Source: Nitrososphaeraceae archaeon
GTDB taxonomy: Archaea; Thermoproteota; Nitrososphaeria; Nitrososphaerales; Nitrososphaeraceae
Length of the DNA: 7,541 nt
Reading direction: 5' to 3'
NCBI GenBank assembly: GCA_030038695.1
Contig: JASHSN010000311.1
Location: 1-7,541, forward strand
Shown: positions 5,837 to 7,541 of the stretch, in pieces
Position numbering within the stretch: position 1 is the first letter of the stretch
Layout: every line of letters starts with the position of its first letter
Translations under genes and position numbers: made by a program
The notes under the pieces: generated by a model
Seen by the model: the letters and a program-made list of their open reading frames with translations, nothing else
Databases searched by the model: none
What the model was told of the DNA's origin: nothing

Positions 5837-6016
5837 TTATTTTGTTGAGTGCAACATCCACTGGCAAAAAAGCATATTTAGCGTACGTTTATCGAAGATA
5901 ATCTCGCAAGACTGGTTCTTAAGTGGGACATCTACCATGAAAATGATAAGTTGATATTCGTGTATTAATTCACCTTGGTATCGTATTCTCATGTGTTGTC
6001 GCGAAACCTTCGTCAT
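5837..6016 (-). CDS. Small hypothetical protein, 59 residues
   Basis: ATG at 6016 reads 59 residues to TAA at 5837. The sequence starts MTKVSRQHMRIRYQGELIHE, continues YQLIIFMVDVPLKNQSCEII, and ends FDKRTLNMLFCQWMLHSTK. Alternating hydrophobic residues in the middle (YQLIIFMVDV) suggest beta-strands, with a basic N-terminus and two cysteines. The start is fixed by in-frame TGA codons immediately upstream. It begins 7 bases after the stop of the preceding ORF (6024), in a run of overlapping ATG and TGA triplets, so the two could be translationally coupled. It is followed by 63 bases and then the gene at 5773-5456 on the same strand, which has its own TATA box. I do not recognise the family. 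The natural-looking composition and RNY codons support coding, but a fragment of a decayed gene cannot be excluded. Confidence 0.5.
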   Translation of the reverse strand: MTKVSRQHMRIRYQGELIHEYQLIIFMVDVPLKNQSCEIIFDKRTLNMLFCQWMLHSTK

Positions 6017-6023
6017 TCATCAT

Positions 6024-6197
6024 TCATCTTGCATTTGACCCCCTTCCAATTTGTTCCGGAATTCCAAAATTAATGGATTGATTGATTATATTCCACATCC
6101 TGTATGATTTCTTCATCATTGGACTAGATTGATTAGCGGTAAAGTAACGTGGTCCATTAAACATGTATATCCCATACTCTGACAGGTTAAAAATCAA
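6024..6197 (-). CDS. Small hypothetical protein, up to 57 residues from TTG (46 from ATG 6164)
   Basis: The minus-strand frame is open from 6227 (after TAA 6228-6230) to TGA 6024-6026. Its product contains FNLSEYGIYMFNGPRYFT, then ANQSSPMMKKSYRMWNIIN and QSINFGIPEQIGRGSNAR. Residues upstream of ATG 6164 (RKSLKLELIFNLSEYGIY) look equally protein-like, so TTG 6197 is preferred over ATG 6164. The possibility remains that the true N-terminus has been lost. Aromatic and Asn/Ser-rich composition with a Pro-Glu-Gln-Ile-Gly end suggests a small folded domain, but no family is recognised. An AT-rich TTATTAAAAGG on the minus strand (about 6240-6250) could be its TATA box. It lies just upstream of the 59-residue ORF. 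Confidence 0.45.
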   Translation of the reverse strand: MIFNLSEYGIYMFNGPRYFTANQSSPMMKKSYRMWNIINQSINFGIPEQIGRGSNAR

Positions 6198-6271
6198 TTC
6201 AAGTTTCAGACTTTTTCTAACGACTACTTAGGAGACAATCCTTTTAATAATTTGAAACAACATCATGCATT

Positions 6272-6630
6272 TTATAGAATGATATTTGCAAATATTCTAC
6301 CAGTTGCAGCCATTACACTACGTGCTACCTCTCCATATGCTTTAAACTTTAATGATGACGTGTTTCTCTATCTTTTGTTTTGTCAATGATTTCTTCTTCT
6401 GTCACTTCAAAAAACACGACCGCTACCCGGGTTATTTGCATATCATGATTAGCATGTAGATCGCACGGTTCATGATAAAGACCAGTTGAGGCACTAGCTG
6501 ATGCAGCTAAACTGTATATGGGCCTTGTTGATAGGCTGTAGATTCTCTATTTTTGGACGATTGCATTATTGCCCATTAATTTATAGCCACAACGAGCGGA
6601 GTACCTGTTTTGACATTGTTGTGGTCCTGT
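6272..6630 (-). pseudogene. Frameshifted relic with a zinc-knuckle-like start, family unknown
   Basis: Three consecutive minus-strand segments read like one damaged gene. Segment 6630-6550 encodes TGPQQCQNRYSARCGYKLMG and NNAIVQK, stopping at TAG 6547-6549. In the same register, 6546-6349 encodes IYSLSTRPIYSLAASASAST, then GLYHEPCDLHANHDMQITRV and AVVFFEVTEEEIIDKTKDRE, with TAA 6349-6351. In the next register, 6358-6272 gives SSLKFKAYGEVARSVMAATG and RIFANIIL to TAA 6272-6274. The last two join smoothly at ...DRET/SSLKF..., so a single-base indel near 6352-6370 is the likeliest break. ATG 6441 (MQITRV) could start a shorter gene of about 55 residues consisting of the last two parts. The C-x7-CG in the first part resembles half of a zinc ribbon. 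A short intact version elsewhere would settle which pieces belong together. Confidence 0.45.
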
Positions 6631-6696
6631 CTAGTTTCATGATAAGATATCTAAAAAGTAAAAGTTGATATTGTTTAATACACACATGAATAGGAA

Positions 6697-7032
6697 ATGT
6701 CTTCTGATGATAACTCTGTAAGGATACATGATTACTCTGATCACGCCGAGTCTAAAAATGCTGCTACAGATATTCGTGAATCATCATCTACCACGAAACA
6801 ATTACTACACACACTAGTTAGAACTGGTGCAATTGAAGAGATAGCACGCGCAATACTTGAAACCACTATTGCTATTCGTGATATCGCAAACGAAGTAAAC
6901 GAAACTGTTAAAGATCTAAAGGAGCGAGGAACTATCAAGGACCTAGCCAGCGCTGTCGCAGAGACAACAAACGAAACACGAAATACAATTGGAATAGCCA
7001 AAGCGGCAATAGATACAGACAATACCAAGTAG
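6697..7032 (+). CDS. Helical protein with an internal 34-residue duplication, unknown function
   Basis: The 111-residue product has a polar, Asp/Ser-rich N-terminus (MSSDDNSVRIHDYSDHAESK) and is then almost entirely helical with no cysteine, tryptophan or membrane segment. Two halves align without gaps: residues 44-63 (GAIEEIARAILETTIAIRDI) and 78-97 (GTIKDLASAVAETTNETRNT) share G, I, A, A, E-T-T and R at the same positions, offset by 34. The E-T-T-x-x-x-R and N-E-T spacing implies a long helix or helical hairpin with polar stripes, as in coiled-coil or chemoreceptor-like rods. It is cytoplasmic, judging by the absence of a signal. ATG 6697 is preceded by an AT-rich TTTAATA about 20 nt upstream. 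The gene is followed by an inverted repeat and T-run before the oxidoreductase. I infer a structural or partner-binding role. The family is not recognised. Confidence 0.8.
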   Translation: MSSDDNSVRIHDYSDHAESKNAATDIRESSSTTKQLLHTLVRTGAIEEIARAILETTIAIRDIANEVNETVKDLKERGTIKDLASAVAETTNETRNTIGIAKAAIDTDNTK

Positions 7033-7073
7033 TTGTTCCTACCAGGATAAGCCGTTTTGACTTTATGTTAAAG

Positions 7074-7105
7074 AAGTAGATGATGTTTTATCCTACTCTA
7101 CTTTT
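7074..7105 (+). terminator. Inverted repeat plus T-run; possible terminator, also spans the next gene's TATA box
   Basis: AAGTAGA (7074-7080) and TCTACTT (7097-7103) are perfect 7-bp arms with a 16-nt spacer, followed by TT, so a run of four T closes the stem. This could end the message of the gene stopping at 7032. The spacer contains GTTTTATCC (about 7085-7092), a TATA-like box about 25 nt ahead of ATG 7112, so it could equally be an operator of the downstream gene. The two readings cannot be separated from sequence alone. Confidence 0.4.
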
Positions 7106-7120
7106 ATTACGATGAGTCAA

Positions 7121-7541
7121 ATGAAAGGAATTGTAGTTGAAAGGGCTGGTGGCCCGAAGTTCTGCAAATTCATACAGTTCCCACACCAGAACTTCGTCCA
7201 GGTTGGGTCCTGATCAAAGTGAAAGCATTTGACTAAACCGTTCTGAAATATTCACAAGACGGGGTGATTCTCCTGATGTCAAATTTCCTCGTATTCTTGG
7301 TATAGAGTGCGTTGGCATTGTCGAAGCAGCACCGCCAGATACTGGCATTATGGTTGGTCAGCCTGTTGCAGCATTAATGGGTGGAATGGGTCGCCAATAC
7401 GATGGAGGCTATGCCGAGTATACGCTAGTTCCTGCTGAGCACGTTATTCCTATAACTAATAGTTCGAATCTTCCTTGGCAAACGCTGGCTCCAATTCCAG
7501 AGACCTTTCTTACTGCTTGGGGATCACTAGTTGAAGCAATG
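7121..7541 (+). pseudogene. Zinc-free MDR quinone-oxidoreductase-like gene, two frameshifts, runs off right edge
   Basis: This encodes the N-terminal GroES-like part of a medium-chain NAD(P)H-dependent quinone/zeta-crystallin-type oxidoreductase. ATG 7121 gives MKGIVVERAGGP (ATG 7112 in frame adds MSQ). The continuation EVLQIHTVPTPELRPGWVLI then KVKAF lies one register on (7156-7230). The rest, LNRSEIFTRRGDSPDVKFPR then ILGIECVGIVEAAPPDTGIM and onward to AWGSLVEAM, lies in a third register from 7233. The missing bases are one near 7155 (GGCCCGAAG, where family sequences need GGP-E) and one near 7232 (TTTGACTAA, where F-G-L-N is expected). The motifs GILGxE-like (GIECVG), GGYAEY and LPWQTLAPIPETFLTAWG fit QOR rather than zinc ADH: the catalytic-zinc Cys/His are absent. 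The Rossmann fold lies beyond the edge. The gene is either newly broken or the assembly has indel errors here. Confidence 0.85.

Noticed and set aside
6011..6028. Tandem CATTCAT/ATTGATTG short repeats (6011-6028 and 6077-6088)
   Set aside because: Only two to three units each, explained by codons and the overlapping start/stop triplets of the minus ORFs. Not a CRISPR or satellite.
6741..7028. 95-codon minus-strand ORF opposite the helical protein
   Set aside because: Antisense shadow: Val/Ile/Ser/Ala-rich with no independent evidence.
7466..7475. TTCGAATC resembling a tRNA T-loop
   Set aside because: It falls inside coding sequence of the oxidoreductase, with no acceptor stem or anticodon arm around it.

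Overview
This window reads as AT-rich, sparsely coding chromosomal DNA from an archaeon, most likely a Nitrososphaerota (thaumarchaeote) of the Nitrososphaera/Nitrosocosmicus kind. The lineage call is an inference. It rests on an archaeal-type ATP-dependent DNA ligase, TATA boxes about 25 nt ahead of several start codons with no convincing Shine-Dalgarno sequence, small cysteine-rich and helical proteins, and long stretches of low coding density. No rRNA, tRNA, CRISPR array or complete insertion sequence is visible.

Layout: positions 1-374 (minus) hold the N-terminal part of a tyrosine recombinase that runs off the left edge. About 650 bases with no confident gene follow. The ATP-dependent DNA ligase lies at 1099-2739 (plus). 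Its conserved N-terminal helix continues upstream in frame but lacks a start codon unless one T is removed from a five-T run at 1044-1048. A small helical ORF (2926-3093, minus) and a broken zinc-ribbon-like ORF (3483-3662, minus) come next. A regulatory-looking intergenic block with two TATA boxes between copies of a 10-nt direct repeat then leads into two exported proteins (3724-3993 and 4021-4422, plus). The second of these has an Ig-like fold.

The right half is a patchwork. A 52-residue zinc-binding protein (4573-4731, minus) has its TATA box inside a perfect inverted repeat. A multiply interrupted relic (4928-5449, plus) is followed by a 105-residue protein with a CxxH...CxxC motif (5456-5773, minus). 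Two closely spaced small ORFs (5837-6016 and 6024-6197, minus) and a frameshifted relic (6272-6630, minus) come next. A helical protein built from an internal duplication (6697-7032, plus) precedes the start of a medium-chain quinone-oxidoreductase-like gene (7121 to the right edge, plus), which carries two single-base deletions.

Working together: the two exported proteins probably form a small surface or secreted unit behind one promoter region. The ligase stands alone and would serve replication or repair. The integrase, broken ORFs and many tiny ORFs suggest turnover of an accessory region. The most distinctive signals are the inverted repeats around TATA boxes, the direct repeat at 3661-3713, and the set of sub-60-codon minus-strand ORFs between 5837 and 6630. 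I found no complete new defence or mobile system.
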